A DNA stretch of 64,000 bases from Mytilisepta virgata. Lineage: Eukaryota; Mollusca; Bivalvia; Mytilida; Mytilidae. The stretch is taken from assembly GCA_028015205.1 (NCBI GenBank), contig CM051521.1:92604513-92668512 (forward strand). Reading direction: 5' to 3'. Positions 42,501 to 55,389 of the stretch are shown one piece after another (position 1 is the stretch's first letter; every line of letters begins with the position of its first letter). Under the pieces are notes generated by a model. That model did not search any database, was not told where the DNA came from, and saw only the letters and a list, made by a program, of their open reading frames with translations. Made by a program: the position numbers and the translations under genes.

Positions 42501-45500
42501 TTTCCGATCAAACAGTGCTCCGGTCCACCATGAATTTGCAGTGGGTGACAGATTTTCCTCCATGTTGAAGGCCTCACCTATGATTATTTAGATGGGTACA
42601 GCAATTAAATCCCCGGTCCTTTGTTTGAACTTATGTACAAGTATGGAATTAATGTCGAGATTTGATCTAACAATATTATTGAATAATCCACCATCTCATT
42701 GTTTTGCAGTGGATATTAGAGATTTAGAAAGGTTAGAAAAACGCCAGAGCATCGATGAAATACGGTCAAATATGAATAAAGCAAGGGAAGAATTTAAAGA
42801 AAAATTAGAACAGTGTGGAAAAGAAAACGGGTTTGAACCATTTAAAAACTGTAAGACCTGTAAAAAGACATGCAGAGGTAAGTTGTTGATGGATGGATGA
42901 TTATTGTTTAACGTCCAGTGGCAACCAGGTGCATATCAGGACGAGAACATGTTGATATGATAATGATCCCTGTTTTGTACTAGACCGACACCCTCAATCG
43001 GATTTTTAATGTGCTAGCTCACGAGGTAATTGTCCGCAGGAAGACATATCACCTCACTCGGACAAATTATACTGACTCCGAGCCGACCAGTCTTTGCTGT
43101 TACTCTTAGATGCCGCGTGCTTGGAGGAGAAGCAGCAATACCAATTTTAATGTCTTTGGTTTGACCCGGCCGGGGATCGAACCCGCGACCTTCCGCACTC
43201 GGGGCGAGCACGCTAGCACAAGACCACCGAGGCGGTTGTAAGTTGTTGAAATTCAACGAGTGACACTGAATCTATCAACTGGGTGAAATGTTTGGTTTAA
43301 AAATATGATAGTTTGGGTACGTCACGTGTGTGTCATTCATCGCCAACCTGATATAAACAAAGAATAAATGATAAAGAGATTCTTAACTCTAAAATAATGT
43401 ATTTAACAATCTTGAATATTGGCGTATTGTTGAAATGAAATTAATTTGTTTTATTATGACTTTGTAGAAACAAAAACTTGCTATGACTGTAGAGCTATGT
43501 GTTTATCCGAACGGGATCAATTAAAAGGTATATTCTATAGTTTTTTTTAATTAATAATATATTCTAGTATTTTGTTTGCTGGCTTATTTTGTTTCCTCAA
43601 AAGTAGCTTTCCCACTTCTCAGTTTTAGAGCTTACAAATGGATAAATACTGGATAAGTATGAATAATCTATGCTACAATATAATGTATAATCTTAATTCC
43701 AAACCGAAGAAAAACAATTACATGTATATATTGTTTGTTTGAATTGTTCCATTGCATATTTTTTTGCACAAAATTTTAACAGAAAAATGTGCTATTTCAG
43801 TGTGTGACTTAGAAGCCGAAAGACAGAAAATCAAAGATTTACATAAACAACTGAGGGCTGAAAAGAAGGTATATGTATTATAAAATAGCACAATCCATGA
43901 ATGCTTAGAATTTTTGTGCCGTATATGTAGTGGTTTCGCATTAAGCATTTACCCAATTTATATACAGTATATGTGTATTGTCGGAAAATATACAGTTTAT
44001 TTGTAGGAGCCTTAGAAACAGGTAGATTTGTAGAAATGCGAGGTTTACCGAAGGAATTTTTCACCTGTTTTGTTGCGATTAGAAGTAAATGGTATATTTT
44101 CTGACAAGTTTACGTATATTGTTTTTATCATGCATCGACAAACTGTTATCTTTTATCGGGGTAAACACATGAAAATGACACACTTATAGTCTATATCAAG
44201 AAGGCGAATTTTGGCGCTTATTAATATACATGTACTTATAGAAAAACTTGACATCATAATTAATGTTAACCTGAGCACAATAATTTCAATTTTGGTCTTT
44301 TTGGATTTGTATTTGGATCTGCTCTACAATATGTTGGGTACATGTTACATATACTTGTATGGCTTTCCATATTACTAACTTTGAGAACTAATGGTGAGAC
44401 ATTTGTGATTGAAATTTGGATATGCAGTACATTGAAATTGAAGGCCAACCAGAATTTACTACATTTACATGTACTTGTTTTAACACTACACTGCCTAGTG
44501 GTCTCAAATCTTTTCAACAGCAAAATGAGAAATAATGCAGTGCGTTGCGTTTATATAATCAAGTTGTATGTATCATTGTCAGTACTAAATCGGTGGACGA
44601 CGAGAAGCGCAGAGCATAATTTCGTGAAGCGAGGCTAATGCTACATACAAATTATAATTAAAATTCTGTCTGTATGTTTCAGTTAAAATTGTCTATCAAA
44701 TTGTTAAAATTATTCTTTCTTTCTTTCTTTGGTTTGGTTGGCGGCTACCTGAACTTAGGTATTGCGCCAGATTGCCATATCATTAGGTACGATGACCTTT
44801 ATTTTTCATAATTACACAAACAAAAGTTTGTTTTCTTTGAAAATAAGTTTTTATTGCTCTGAGTTTTTATTTTTTTTACTGATTTTTGAATTCTATTTAA
44901 AGCATGAAAAATAAAGAAGTTTAAAATAATGTTTGTATGTTCGATATTAAACTTAGTTAGCCTGACATTGCCCTTTTAGTATTATGCATTAATACATAAC
45001 CCATTTCGGCTCATACGTCCTAGTGGGAATGTTATTCTCTGCATTTAATAGAGAAAGAAAAAAAATCAAACTTAGTTTTCACATGTATCATTGAGTAAAT
45101 ACTGTTAATTGTATAAAATATAGATAGAAGTACACTTTTGTGTTGCATTTTTGTTCTTGTAATAATTTCATTTTCGATGAATGTATGAGAGGTGAGTCAT
45201 GTATTTTTTTTGTTGTTTTTGTTGTTTTTTTTTGTGTTTTTAAGCCTTTTTTCTCTCTCCCTATTATATATAATATTTGGTGCACGGAGCACCAAATGGT
45301 ACATTCATCCCATCTACCACTCCTCATAACTTAAAAAAAATACCAATGATAAACGGTAGGCAAAATAAATAACAAAATACTTTTAAAAAAAAACAAACAA
45401 TTATTAATTTTATACCGAAGACATTAGAGTTATCGTCCCTGTATACTAATACACACCACCCCATGGCACCACAGCACCATCCGGGTATATGCCTTTTATA

Positions 45501-46883
45501 ATGCTGAAAATATATATATATTACCATATTTTCCAATGTCAAGGGTTTACTAAAGGTTAGGTCGCTATGAGGGGTGATGGGAGATGTAATCCTAACATAA
45601 GCTGGTTTGGGCATTGCTGGAAGTCCAGCCCTTACCTACTAAGTAAAAATAACCCTCTTGAATATCCACACCTCATCTCCATGGAGCCATTTGCTTCACA
45701 GGTACATATATAAAAGTATATGAAAATAATAATTAAACATGTAAACATTCAGTGTCCAAAGTTAGTAAATAATATTAGTGGTGGACAGTGGATGTGTAAA
45801 TGTTTATTTCCCCAAAATTTTATGCAATATTATTCAATAATGCTATATTATGGTATAAAAGTTATTTTGAAGGAATTTATCAATGTGTAAACTCGGGCGA
45901 AGTTTGTGAGTGATAAGCCCGAGTTTACACATTGATAAATGCCGTACAAATAATATTTATTACTTATAATTCCGAAGTAATGCAGAAATATGTCGTTTTC
46001 CATGTGAAATTAACATTTTCCTCATGCACTATATTGCATGCGTCCGTATTTATACGCACGACGTCATGAAAGGAATTTATCAAGTTATAAACTTTTTACC
46101 GGAAGTTGCTGTTAGCCAGTGAAATAACTGCATTTGTTGTTTTGAAAACAACCTTGGAATTATACTACTTTATCCCTTTTCATAGTAAGTGACGCCGTTG
46201 GTAAATAACTTGTGTAGTCTTTATATATACTAGTAAAAAAAAGAAACGTTACATACTTCGAAATCCAAATTTATCAAAGAATATTGAAAGTGATAAAAAG
46301 GCAATTATTCTGCTACAATGTATCATTCAATAAAAATTATTTGATTGATCTCGATAATCTGATATGGCAAGTAATGGTATAAAATCTGGATTTTTTATCG
46401 AAAGGCTCAAATTAAATTTCGCAAAAGTGATGACCAAAATCATCATCAGAATTAGAAAATCAAAATTTTATAGCCCAGTATTATTGAAACCGAACAATAT
46501 GGCAATGAGACATTATTCGTGCTTCAAATTAATGTGAAAATTTCAATTTTTAAAATTTATTGGTAAAAAAATGGTTTTTGAAATCTCAAAAATGCGGAAA
46601 AAAGTCTTGTTTTTTTGCACAAAATGTAAGGTTTTGACCAGAAAACGATGCCCTGTGAACATAAGAAGGATCAGACAATTTTTAAGCTCGCTACTTCGTT
46701 TTGACATCTTTGGTCATTAGAAATACATTACCATGTAGCGTTTCTTTTTTTGACCAGTATTCATACATGTAAGTGAATAAAATCATTTGTGGTTTTTCAT
46801 TACAGAAAGACAAAAATTGGTGGCAAAATAGAAAGCATGGTGGAAATTGGTGGAAAAATCGAAATAAAGGCAAGCAAGGATAA
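39525..46883 (+). CDS. Secreted acidic-pro/eight-cysteine precursor, paralogue 1
   Basis: Five coding exons: 39525-39927, 42710-42877, 43468-43527, 43801-43868, 46806-46883 (phases 1,1,1,0), 258 residues. All introns are GT-AG. A further acceptor at 39517-39518, six bases before the ATG, implies a 5' UTR intron. Layout: hydrophobic signal peptide (about 1-17); acidic repeats of about 21 residues ('DENGDVSDNIEER'); dibasic 'LEKR' (143-146); a cysteine domain C-x11-C-x2-C-x3-C-x5-C-x2-C-x3-C-x9-C (170-212); a charged helix; and a tail with two Trp pairs ('NWWQNRKHGGNWWKNRN'). AATAAA is at 46926. Cleavage after KR would release a 112-residue cationic product starting with Gln. Intron 1 holds tandem repeats and intron 2 a SINE. 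I do not recognise the family; an antimicrobial, matrix or signalling role is speculation. Confidence 0.75.
40500..41660. repeat. ~155-bp tandem repeat in intron 1 of paralogue 1
   Basis: Six to seven units with 'GACCCCTGTGGGCCCCAATT' and 'CTAAAACCTTATTGC' landmarks, at about 40850, 40990, 41155, 41313 and 41474. The leading edge contains 'CTGTCGGAATCGATAGTTAT' and the trailing edge 'GATGGACGGACGGAG'. It is the same family as 53560-54430. The small ORFs inside are not genes. Confidence 0.8.
42890..43237 (-). mobile_element. tRNA-derived SINE in intron 2 of paralogue 1
   Basis: On the minus strand: tRNA-like head with 'GCCTCGGTGGTCTTGTGCTA' (A box) and 'GGGTTCGATCCCCGG' (B box), then a body, then 'GCCACTGGACGTTAAACAA' and a CATC-rich tail. 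Direct repeats GTAAGTTGTTGA at 42878-42889 and 43238-43249 are perfect. The left repeat is the splice donor of exon 2, so the donor has been duplicated. Confidence 0.9.
43869..46805. other. Intron 4 of paralogue 1
   Basis: 2.9 kb, AT-rich. It contains a TTTC microsatellite (44708-44733) and a long perfect hairpin at 45875-45940. No nested gene was recognised; ORFs up to 98 codons have no features. Confidence 0.6.
45875..45940. repeat. Perfect 24-bp-stem hairpin
   Basis: Stem 45875-45898 starts ATTTATCAATGTGTAAACTC and pairs perfectly with 45917-45940 across an 18-base loop. 'AGGAATTTATCAA' recurs about 200 bp downstream (46073), suggesting the hairpin belongs to a larger fold-back repeat. 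No target duplication was found. Confidence 0.8.
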
Positions 46884-49490
46884 AATTGACAACAAATAAA
46901 GACTGGAAATTCATTAGTTTTGCTGAATAAAATTCAGTGCGATCACAAAACTCTAAATAAATGTTTGTTATCATTTATATGGAAGTGAATAGACATCTAG
47001 AGGTTGCCAAACTATCTCCAGTACAATTGGAGACCCCAAACAAAATAGTCCCGACAAAATATCCAAGTGGTTACATAAATAAACGCAGAAAGAACACCTA
47101 AATAATCAAATATTATAAAGAAAGCGGCTAAAGAATTTCAAGAGGCAACACATGCCAATAACCGAAATAATTCTTACTTTCGACATACGCAAATAATATA
47201 AAACGGGGATAAAATAGTTTTGTTGGATTCAAACCTATATTTATGGTCACAAGCGAAAACAAAAACACCAACAGATACACAGAACTATTCAATATAAACC
47301 TACCCAATCCATTAGAAAAGTACAATGTACCTCAGCATTAATACTTTGTAGAGCGTACTAAAACCCTGTGTATAATATAATTCTTTGATACCAATTTTAA
47401 TGCACAAGATGTGCACATTTCGTCGATTTACAACTCATCAGTTGTGCTCAAGGCCTAAAATGTTGAAAACCAAAACAACAATTCAAAAGGTTCAAGAGAA
47501 AATTCAAAATACCAAACTATTGTTATAGGACAGAACTATGCACGAAGGAGATAATTTTGTGACAGTACTTTGCTTGTATCAATTTCGGGCTAGTACTAGT
47601 ATCGAAATACTAGCAACAGAGCTAGGGATACCCTCGGGGACATTGAGTCAACCAGTAGCGGCATCGACTCAGTGATTAAAATATAATTCTTTGATACAAA
47701 TTTTGGTTCACAAGATGTGAATCAAAGAGAGTCAGGATAGTCTGACATGTTTACAGACATGTATACATGTTTACTGTATGGCAAAAGCGTCTGAGTCAAA
47801 TTAAAACAAAAGGAATTGCGAATATCACGGATACAAAGTAGATGATAACAAAACCTAAAAAAATATAACTGAAAGAATGAACTAAACTGTATATTACTCA
47901 GTTTTTTTCCAACTGATATCGGTTGAATAACTTCGGAACTTTCAATTTCATTAGGGGTGTCAGGAATTCAAGTAGATTTTATTGACAATTATATGTCCAG
48001 TTATAAACAATGATCTATTCATATCCGATTGTACGGATGTTTTTAACAATAATTGTTTTCATACATAATGTGAAAAAGAATTATAATGGAAACTATATCA
48101 GGCTGAAATTGATTTTTTTTTGCAAATCTCCTGCAATACACCTTGACACCTTTGTCTATTCTATAGTACTAGATGATAACATTGCCTCTGTTGAATAAAA
48201 TTCAATAATATATAACGGGAGTCGCCTGAACATACACAAATTAAAATGACTGGCCTTATGCAAATTAAAAGGTGAACTCCACCCAATCAGTTCAATAAAA
48301 TAGAGTAATACATCATAAAAGTCGTAAATTGTCCGACTTTGGAAAAATTGTTATTCTAAAGACTGCACCTACATGAAACGCATCTTTGTATTTGGATTTA
48401 TTATTCGAAATTGACATCGAAGAAGATTTTTTTTTATTTTCTTTTGAGTGACAAAATATCACCATACTTTAGGAAATGTGTAAGTTACTGGATTTCATTT
48501 TTTGACAAAAGCTAACACCGGTTGTTTGTAAGTGATAGACCACTGAGAAAAGAAGTAGGGCCACTTTACCCTGTATTTGTTTCACTTATAACCATTGTTT
48601 TTTTAATCTTAGATATTTACCTACTTTTGAATTTTTATGCTTGATCATTAGTACAAATGTAAGTTCAAATTTTCTACGGGCAAAGGTCGTGTATATAGCC
48701 GATTTGGGTCCATTTGCATCACCGTTTGGAATATTGCCAAGAAGGTAATTGAGAACCAACACCATTCTACTGTCATAAAAAAAGAGATAAATAATCTCAC
48801 GTACAGCCAAAAATTCGTTTTGGTTCCGAGTTTCCTTCACGCTGAAAAACTGTTTTAAGGACGTTAATTTGGCAAATCTGTGTTAAAACTTTTTCCCAAA
48901 GCGATATTGTATTTAGACAATATTTTAGTAACTTACTTGTAAGTTATCACTAGCAAATCTTTGTAAACCACATATCAGGCTATGCCTTCAGAGATTTTGA
49001 AAGGTTTTAGTCGACTTTTTGAAAATGCCCCTAGTAGTGAAATAAATGCAGGATAAAATGGCCCCCACTTCTTTGATGGTCGTTGTTACAACGGATTAAT
49101 CGTTACAAAGTTCCAATATTACAAATTCGTTGGATTTGTTTCTGATGTCATAAAACATCCTGTCTTGATTTGAGATTCATGAACTTTTCAGAATAACTTT
49201 ACATGTAACTATAGCCAAGAACTAATTCCCCCCTCCCCCCCCGAATGCCATTACAACACTCTAATACAATAAATATCAAAAGTATTCAAAAACAAGTAAA
49301 ACTGCTTTTACAAATCTGCCTAATAGTAATCATTTATAGAAACAGAAATCAAAATATACATGTGTGTATAATAGAAATTACAAACGCGTACGAGGTATTT
49401 TTTTCTTATTTTTTCAAGGGTGATATGTTTGAAATTATGGGATGCATCTTTTACCTTTAATAATATATTTCTGTATCGAATTAATTATAA
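46884..49490. other. Intergenic with dispersed repeat fragments
   Basis: Poly(A) signals of paralogue 1 at 46926 and about 46956. A third copy of the 'CGTCGATTTAC' family lies at 47370-47515. At 47625-47700 'ATACCCTCGGGGAC' is an inverted relative of 4375-4390. No gene was recognised. Confidence 0.55.
47370..47515 (+). repeat. Dispersed 'CGTCGATTTACGACTCATCAG' repeat, copy 3
   Basis: 'ACAAGATGTGCACATTTCGT' then 'CAACTCATCAGTTGTGCTCA'; one substitution relative to copy 1 in the core. Confidence 0.7.
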
Positions 49491-49494
49491 GAGA

Positions 49495-51056
49495 GTGTTC
49501 TTTATTAGTTAACGTGTTGGAGCTGAACAGCAAATTTTCGAAGGATATACTCACTAATCCAACAAAAAGCATTGGTAACAAATCAAAACTACCTTGGGTA
49601 AATAACAACCTAAAAAAACTGAGCAACAAGAAAAACAAACTATACAAAAAGAAAAAGGAATTAAAACCAACCTCCAGAAAGAAATGAGAAACTCGTACTG
49701 GCAATAAACAGAAAATATGATTTTTGATATTGAAATAAAGGAGCCAGATCAACCATGCTTCAAAAATACACCAAAAAACTCTGTTCTTATATTAAAAGCA
49801 AGAAAAATGAAAGCAGCATGATGCAACATCTAGAAACCAATAACACACTTTATGAATTATAACATGGATTTAGGACAAAACGATCGTGTGAGTCCGAAGT
49901 TATCTCTCTGATACATGAATTATCACAAAACAATGACAAGAATATACAAACAGACCTTATAATCATGGATTTTGCTAAAGCTGTCGACAAGGTACCACAC
50001 AAAAGATTACTATACAAAATGAAATACTTTGGAATATCAGAACAAATCATAAACTGGGTTGAATCTGTCTTTCAAACAGAACTCAAACAGTACTTTTGGA
50101 AAACATGTCATCTTCAAAAATACCAGTCACATCAGATGTCCCACTGGGTACAGTGCTTGGACCGATATTGTTCCTTATTTAAATAAATGACCTCCCAGAA
50201 TACATCCAACATAGTCAAATCATACTCTTCGCAGATGACAGTATAATCTACCGACAAATTAATTCTCAAAATGACTGCCTCAAGCTTCAATAAGATTTAG
50301 AAGCTGCCATACAATGGAAACAAGACTGGCTTATGCCTTTCTATCCAGACAAGTGTAACATCACGAACATAACAACAAAGAGAAATCCCATCCACTTTTA
50401 TTACATGTATGGACACATTTTAGAATTAGTAAAAGATGCAAAATACTTAGGTATCACAATTTCTGCAAACCTAAAATGGAACACCCACATTCAGCAAACC
50501 GCCGCTAAAGCAAATAAATTCTTATGTTTCATCAGAAGAAATCTTAAAGTCCAATCACAAACAATTAAAGAAAGAGCATGCCAAACACTTATAAGAACCA
50601 AATTAGAATACTGTTGTACTGTATTGGACCTATTTACAAATGAAAATATAAGATTACTAGAAAAGGTACAGAGACGGGCAGCAAGGTATGTGTGCAACAG
50701 ACATCACAACACCGGCAGTGTGTCTGAGTTGTTAGACACCATGAATTGGCAAACATTACAAGAACGCCGACTAAGAACAAGGCTAATAATGTTTCACAAA
50801 ATTGTAAATCAAAATATTGCCATTCCATCACAAAAGTTATTACAGCAGAGTCAGTCTACTACAAGATCCACCCATAAAGACTCCTACAGACAAATTAAAT
50901 GTAATAAAGACAGCTACAAATTTTCTTTATTTTTTCAAACAATTAAAGACTGGAACAAATTATCCTCTCATATTACTAAAAACACTAGTACAGAAACCTT
51001 CGAGGGAGCACTCACTCACGATGTGCTCCTTGTTACTTATCCACACCTGAAATAAA
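49495..51056 (+). pseudogene. Non-LTR retrotransposon (Jockey/CR1-like) RT, internally deleted
   Basis: Order of conserved blocks on the plus strand: linker 'LPWVNNNLKKLSNKKNKLYK' (about 49590), RT 'HGFRTKRSCESEVISLIHEL' (about 49863), 'IMDFAKAVDKVPHKRLLYK' (about 49964), catalytic 'FADDSIIYR' (about 50228), then a 240-codon open C-terminal part (50333-51055) with 'LGITISANLKWNTHIQQTA' and 'LLEKVQRRAARYVCNRHH'. The usual stretch between the linker and 'HGFR' is missing and there are stops and frameshifts (for example a TAA just before 'HGFR'), so it is inactive. No endonuclease domain is present. Clade choice is tentative. Confidence 0.8.
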
Positions 51057-52015
51057 CAGGCAATCGTGTTTTTATCTTAAACTAAAAAATACAAAATGTA
51101 ATATGGTTTTCTGAGACTAAATGTAACAGTTCTCATTGATATCGTGTATTAATTGTTTCTAAATATCCATATAATCAACTTGGACTTGCAACGAGCATAA
51201 GCATTTAAAGAGGTAAATTCGTAAGCGAGCATTATATATACTATATATATATATTCATATACTAGGAAAAAACCCGTGGAAAATTGTCAGTCACGTGTAT
51301 AGTTAGCTTTAACCCCTGCATGCCAATAAGTGTCAAATAGTTCATCCAAAATGTGCGAGTTGTTTTCGCAATGGCAGACTTAAGAACAAATTGCAAAAAA
51401 CTGTATGAAAATATCTCTTGCCGTTTGAAAGTTATGTGAATTTTTCAAAAAGTATTAAAATATGAAATTTTATCTTTTTACACGAAATGTGAAAATTTCA
51501 ACCGAAAATATCTCGAAAAGTAAATCACGAAGGAATAAATTTCTCTGCATATTCCAAACGTGTACATTGAAATTTACCTTCATTCAAAATTTCAAAAAAT
51601 TCTAATCGTGGGATCGTGTTTACATGACAGGGAGTACATGTACAGTGTATAAATATCGGGGCCGGGAGTAGTTTGTTTCAAGTTCCGTACAGCATGATTA
51701 GTGTATAAATGGGGAAAGTACTTTGTTTCATCATGAATGATGATATCTATACTACTTGTTCTTTAACATGTTAAACTGCTTACATTAGACCGGAAATATA
51801 ATGACATGACTAAAAGGAAATCGCATCGGATGGTTCCGGAACTTATTAATTTTTCTAATTGCTTATTGTTTCAAACAGTAATCAATGTAAAAGGGTAAAA
51901 TTTTCAGTATACCCTATCAAGTATATATACCCTTATATAAGTTTGACTTGTAGCTTTCTTCGGTTATACGTTTATTAGGTGAACAAAAAAAAACGGTCTT
52001 TAGATTTAGTAGTAT
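51057..52015. other. AT-rich intergenic
   Basis: No gene or strong repeat seen. Confidence 0.5.
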
Positions 52016-52345
52016 AGATAAGACGTGATGTGCATCTTCTGTTGTCTTGGGTAGTAAGTAACCTGTGAAGTGTTTTTAGACGGGGAAGCAGATTTGCCTT
52101 TTTTATTTTCATGCATGTCAAGTTGGGCATGTGGTCACTTTCTGTTTTTAAAATTTCCAGTTGCCGACAAAATGTTTGTTTTTACAAATATAAAGACGCG
52201 ATGTGCATCTTCTCTTTTTGGATATTTAATCTCTGGAGCCTTGGATGAAGTGTCCTTTATAAGACGGGGAAGCAAGCATATTTGCCTTTTTTATTTTCAT
52301 TCATTTTGGGCATGTGATCGCTTTTTAAATTCCCACTGCAGATGA
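52016..52345. repeat. ~165-bp tandem duplication
   Basis: 'GATGTGCATCTTCT', 'AGACGGGGAAGCA', 'TTTGCCTTTTTTATTTTCAT' and 'GGGCATGTG' occur in the same order at about 52029-52135 and 52201-52317. The ORF across the second unit is incidental. Confidence 0.75.
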
Positions 52346-53555
52346 TTGAATAGAAAGACGATTGTTCATTTTCTTTTGTGCATTTTTCTTTACCCTTACG
52401 CAACGAAATCCTAAACCGTTTTCTGTCGAGCTGTCTTTAGACAAACTTTTCCTCGGTCGATACCGGAAACTTCTTGTGATGTATACTTCCGGAACGGTAT
52501 CGGTTTTCGTGATCCGCATTAATTAATTAGGGGTAATTAGCAAAACGCGGAAACAATTGCGTATGTACTGATAAAAGTTTTAAACTGCACAATGGTCTCA
52601 TACTTCTGATATATAAAGATCGCACGTCGCATTTGTTGTTGAAACGGCAACCCGGCTAACAAAAATTTGTCTCATTCTTTTAGTAGTATTAATATATACT
52701 ATAAAGAATTTCAGTTTCTTATACTGTCAAACCTGTATATAATGGGCAACCATGTGACCAAATAAATGTGCCCTTTATACAGAAGTTAATTTTACAAGTT
52801 TTGTTCAGGGAAATTTTCACTGTACCCTTTAAAGACAGTGATTTGCTATATAGAGGAGCCCTTAAAGCAGATTTGACTGTACTTAATAGTAAGTTCGAAG
52901 TTTTAATGTTAGAATGGATAAAATGTTAAGAGTATAAATTGTTTTGCATGTTTATTTTGACCTTTTCCGGTGTACAATCTGGAAAAATATTATTAAAAAA
53001 TGAAAATATGAATACATACATGTATGTGGTAAAGCCATAAATTGTCTTACGATGGAAAAAGTCAATATTCACAAAGTATATGTACAAAATTCAGTAAATT
53101 TATAAAGAGGATTATATCTGTTATAGTTGCGTATTACATGTAGTTGTGATCTCGAACGTACTTAACCTAAATATTTTTGGCAGGTATCCAAACCGTCTCC
53201 TTCTCTATACTGACCGTATGTATGTATATATATACAAACTTTAAAACTTTAAAACTTTAAATTTAATGTATTACGTGTAATAAACAACAATATCAACACT
53301 AGCTAGAGCTAAGGTACGGTTCTTAATTGCAAGTTAAAAAATTGCATCGGTTCTTTAAAACTGAGCTCAGATATGTTCGCTTTTTCAGAGTTACCACTAT
53401 CGGACAAGGTATAACGTCCTCAAATTTAATGTGAAATAGGAATTGTCTTTCATATTTATTTTTGGGTTTGGATTATCAGTCAGCTTTTTTCTGCACAGTG
53501 AAAATTTAAATTACTTTTTACTGTAAAAAGATAAAATATGCACTTGGTTATACAT
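52346..53555. other. AT-rich intergenic
   Basis: No gene recognised. Confidence 0.5.
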
Positions 53556-54430
53556 GTACAACTAGAGGTAGCGGCTGACGGAACGACAGCTATACCCGCA
53601 CCCCAAATTTATTGGTAAACAAACATTCTTAACATTTTCAGTTTCCATTGCATTATAGTTTGCATCTGTAACAAATAACCTTTGCAGAGATATATCACAA
53701 CCCACTTTTAATGTAATCTAACTTTTTGGCCTCTTTCCCCTTTTTGGCACTTTAAATCCTCAAAATGTAAAATAAAAGCATGCTTAGCATTACAGTTTGC
53801 ATCTGTAACAAATAACGTTTTCACAACTATATCAAAACCCACTTTTACTGACTTACTTTTACTATAATTTAACTATTTGCACTCTTTTAGGGACCTTCAA
53901 ACTGAAACTCACAAATTTCTTCAATCTTTTTTTATTTAGATAAAATTTTTGTAATTATGGTCTTTCTCTGTTTCGGTCATTTTTGTTCCCTCCTACCCCC
54001 CCCCCCCCCCCTTTAAAAAAATTAGAATTCCAAAACTTTATTGCGCATCTACAGTTGGTACGCAACAATATAGCAACAATAAAAATTATTTAAATTCAAA
54101 AATGAAATAGGAGTTCGCGTCACAAAGCTCTTTGTCTATTTTGGCCCTTTTTGGTCCCTCTAAGGCCCACTTTTAGAAACTTGGAATTCAAAAACCTTTT
54201 GCGCATCTGCAGTAAGCAAGCTACAATATGACATAGTTATTTTAGTAATTATGTTTTTTTTGTTTCGGCCCTTTTTGGTCCCTCCCACCCCCTCTTTTAA
54301 AAAATTTGGTATTCCAAAACCTTATTGAGCACCTACAGTTGGTAAGCAACAATATTGCAACAATAAAAATGGTTTAAATTCATTCGAAAGTGCGGGTATA
54401 ATAATTTGTTCCCATAAGCTATTTTTTTTA
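53556..54430. repeat. Second array of the ~155-bp 'CCTTATTGCGCATCTACAG' family
   Basis: Units with 'CCAAAACTTTATTGCGCATC', 'GCAACAATA' and 'GGCCCTTTTTGGTCCCTC' at about 53990, 54165 and 54300. The leading 'GCGGCTGACGGAACGACAGC' parallels the start of the array at 40500. A C-run lies at 53996-54011. Confidence 0.7.
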
Positions 54431-54974
54431 AACACATGTACAGTTGGAGTGTAAAAGTTATTTCTAAAGCATTTTTTTTCATTATCAAAATGCGTTTTAT
54501 TTATTTACAAAAGGACATGCAGAGAAGTAGAATTGATTTTTATTGGTATTTCCCCCAAATTTCTGAAAAACTCATCAAAATGAAACTGGATCCTCTAGTT
54601 CGATAAAATTCTGTGAAATCTAACGCAAACTTGATTATTTTCGCAACAGGTTTTCATGAATGATGAAGATATTTGGTGAGCATAGATTTTAATTCTTTAT
54701 CTAATTATATTAAATTATAAAAACTAAAGAAAAAATTAAAAATATCAAAAATAACATTATAATGAATTCTAAATTAATTGAAACTTTCAATACTTCTTTT
54801 AATCAATACAAAATTTTGTGGCGGGCTATGCAATCTCAAACCACTTAGCTAGCTCGTCTCAATTTGGCGGATAAAAGTTGGCCCTAGTCAGTTCATTATA
54901 ATGACATAAAAACAAAGGAGATAAATTTCTGAAGATAAATATCGATGAGAGAACATCCCTGAGGCGTACAATAT

Positions 54975-55145
54975 AATAATAAGCTCTACTTTCTTGTACA
55001 GCTTTTAACATGGAACGTTTACCTGCACTGAATAATAAGCTCTACTTTCCTGTACAGCTTTTAACATGGAACGTTTACCTGCACTGAATAATAAGCTCTA
55101 CTTTCTTGTACAGCTTTTTACATGGAACGTTTACCTGCACTACAT
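54975..55145. repeat. 56-bp tandem repeat, three units
   Basis: 'AATAATAAGCTCTACTTTCT' to 'ACGTTTACCTGCACTG' occurs three times with three or four differences. The ORF starting in the third unit is not supported as a gene. Confidence 0.9.
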
Positions 55146-55389
55146 AACACTCTTAAAAGTTTTGAAAGAATTCCAGCGAATCCACAAAATGTCCGAGATA
55201 AAAATTATACATCAAAACTACGATAACAAAGCATACATTGTATATCTCCTGGTTTGGGAAATGCACATAAAAGTAAAACTAAGAGGAGTATTTAGTCCGA
55301 TCTTTTTCAGCTACATTTGTATCGTGATAAAATGTAATTGTTGCCGTACATACGTTTATACACAAACTTCTAAAGAATATTTTCGCTAA

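Noticed and set aside
43150..43237. tRNA gene
   Set aside because: A- and B-box-like sequence is present, but it is the head of a SINE with body, tail and target duplication; a similar case is 39147-39240.
50491..50831. Minus-strand ORFs opposite the LINE
   Set aside because: Shadows of the RT C-terminal part.
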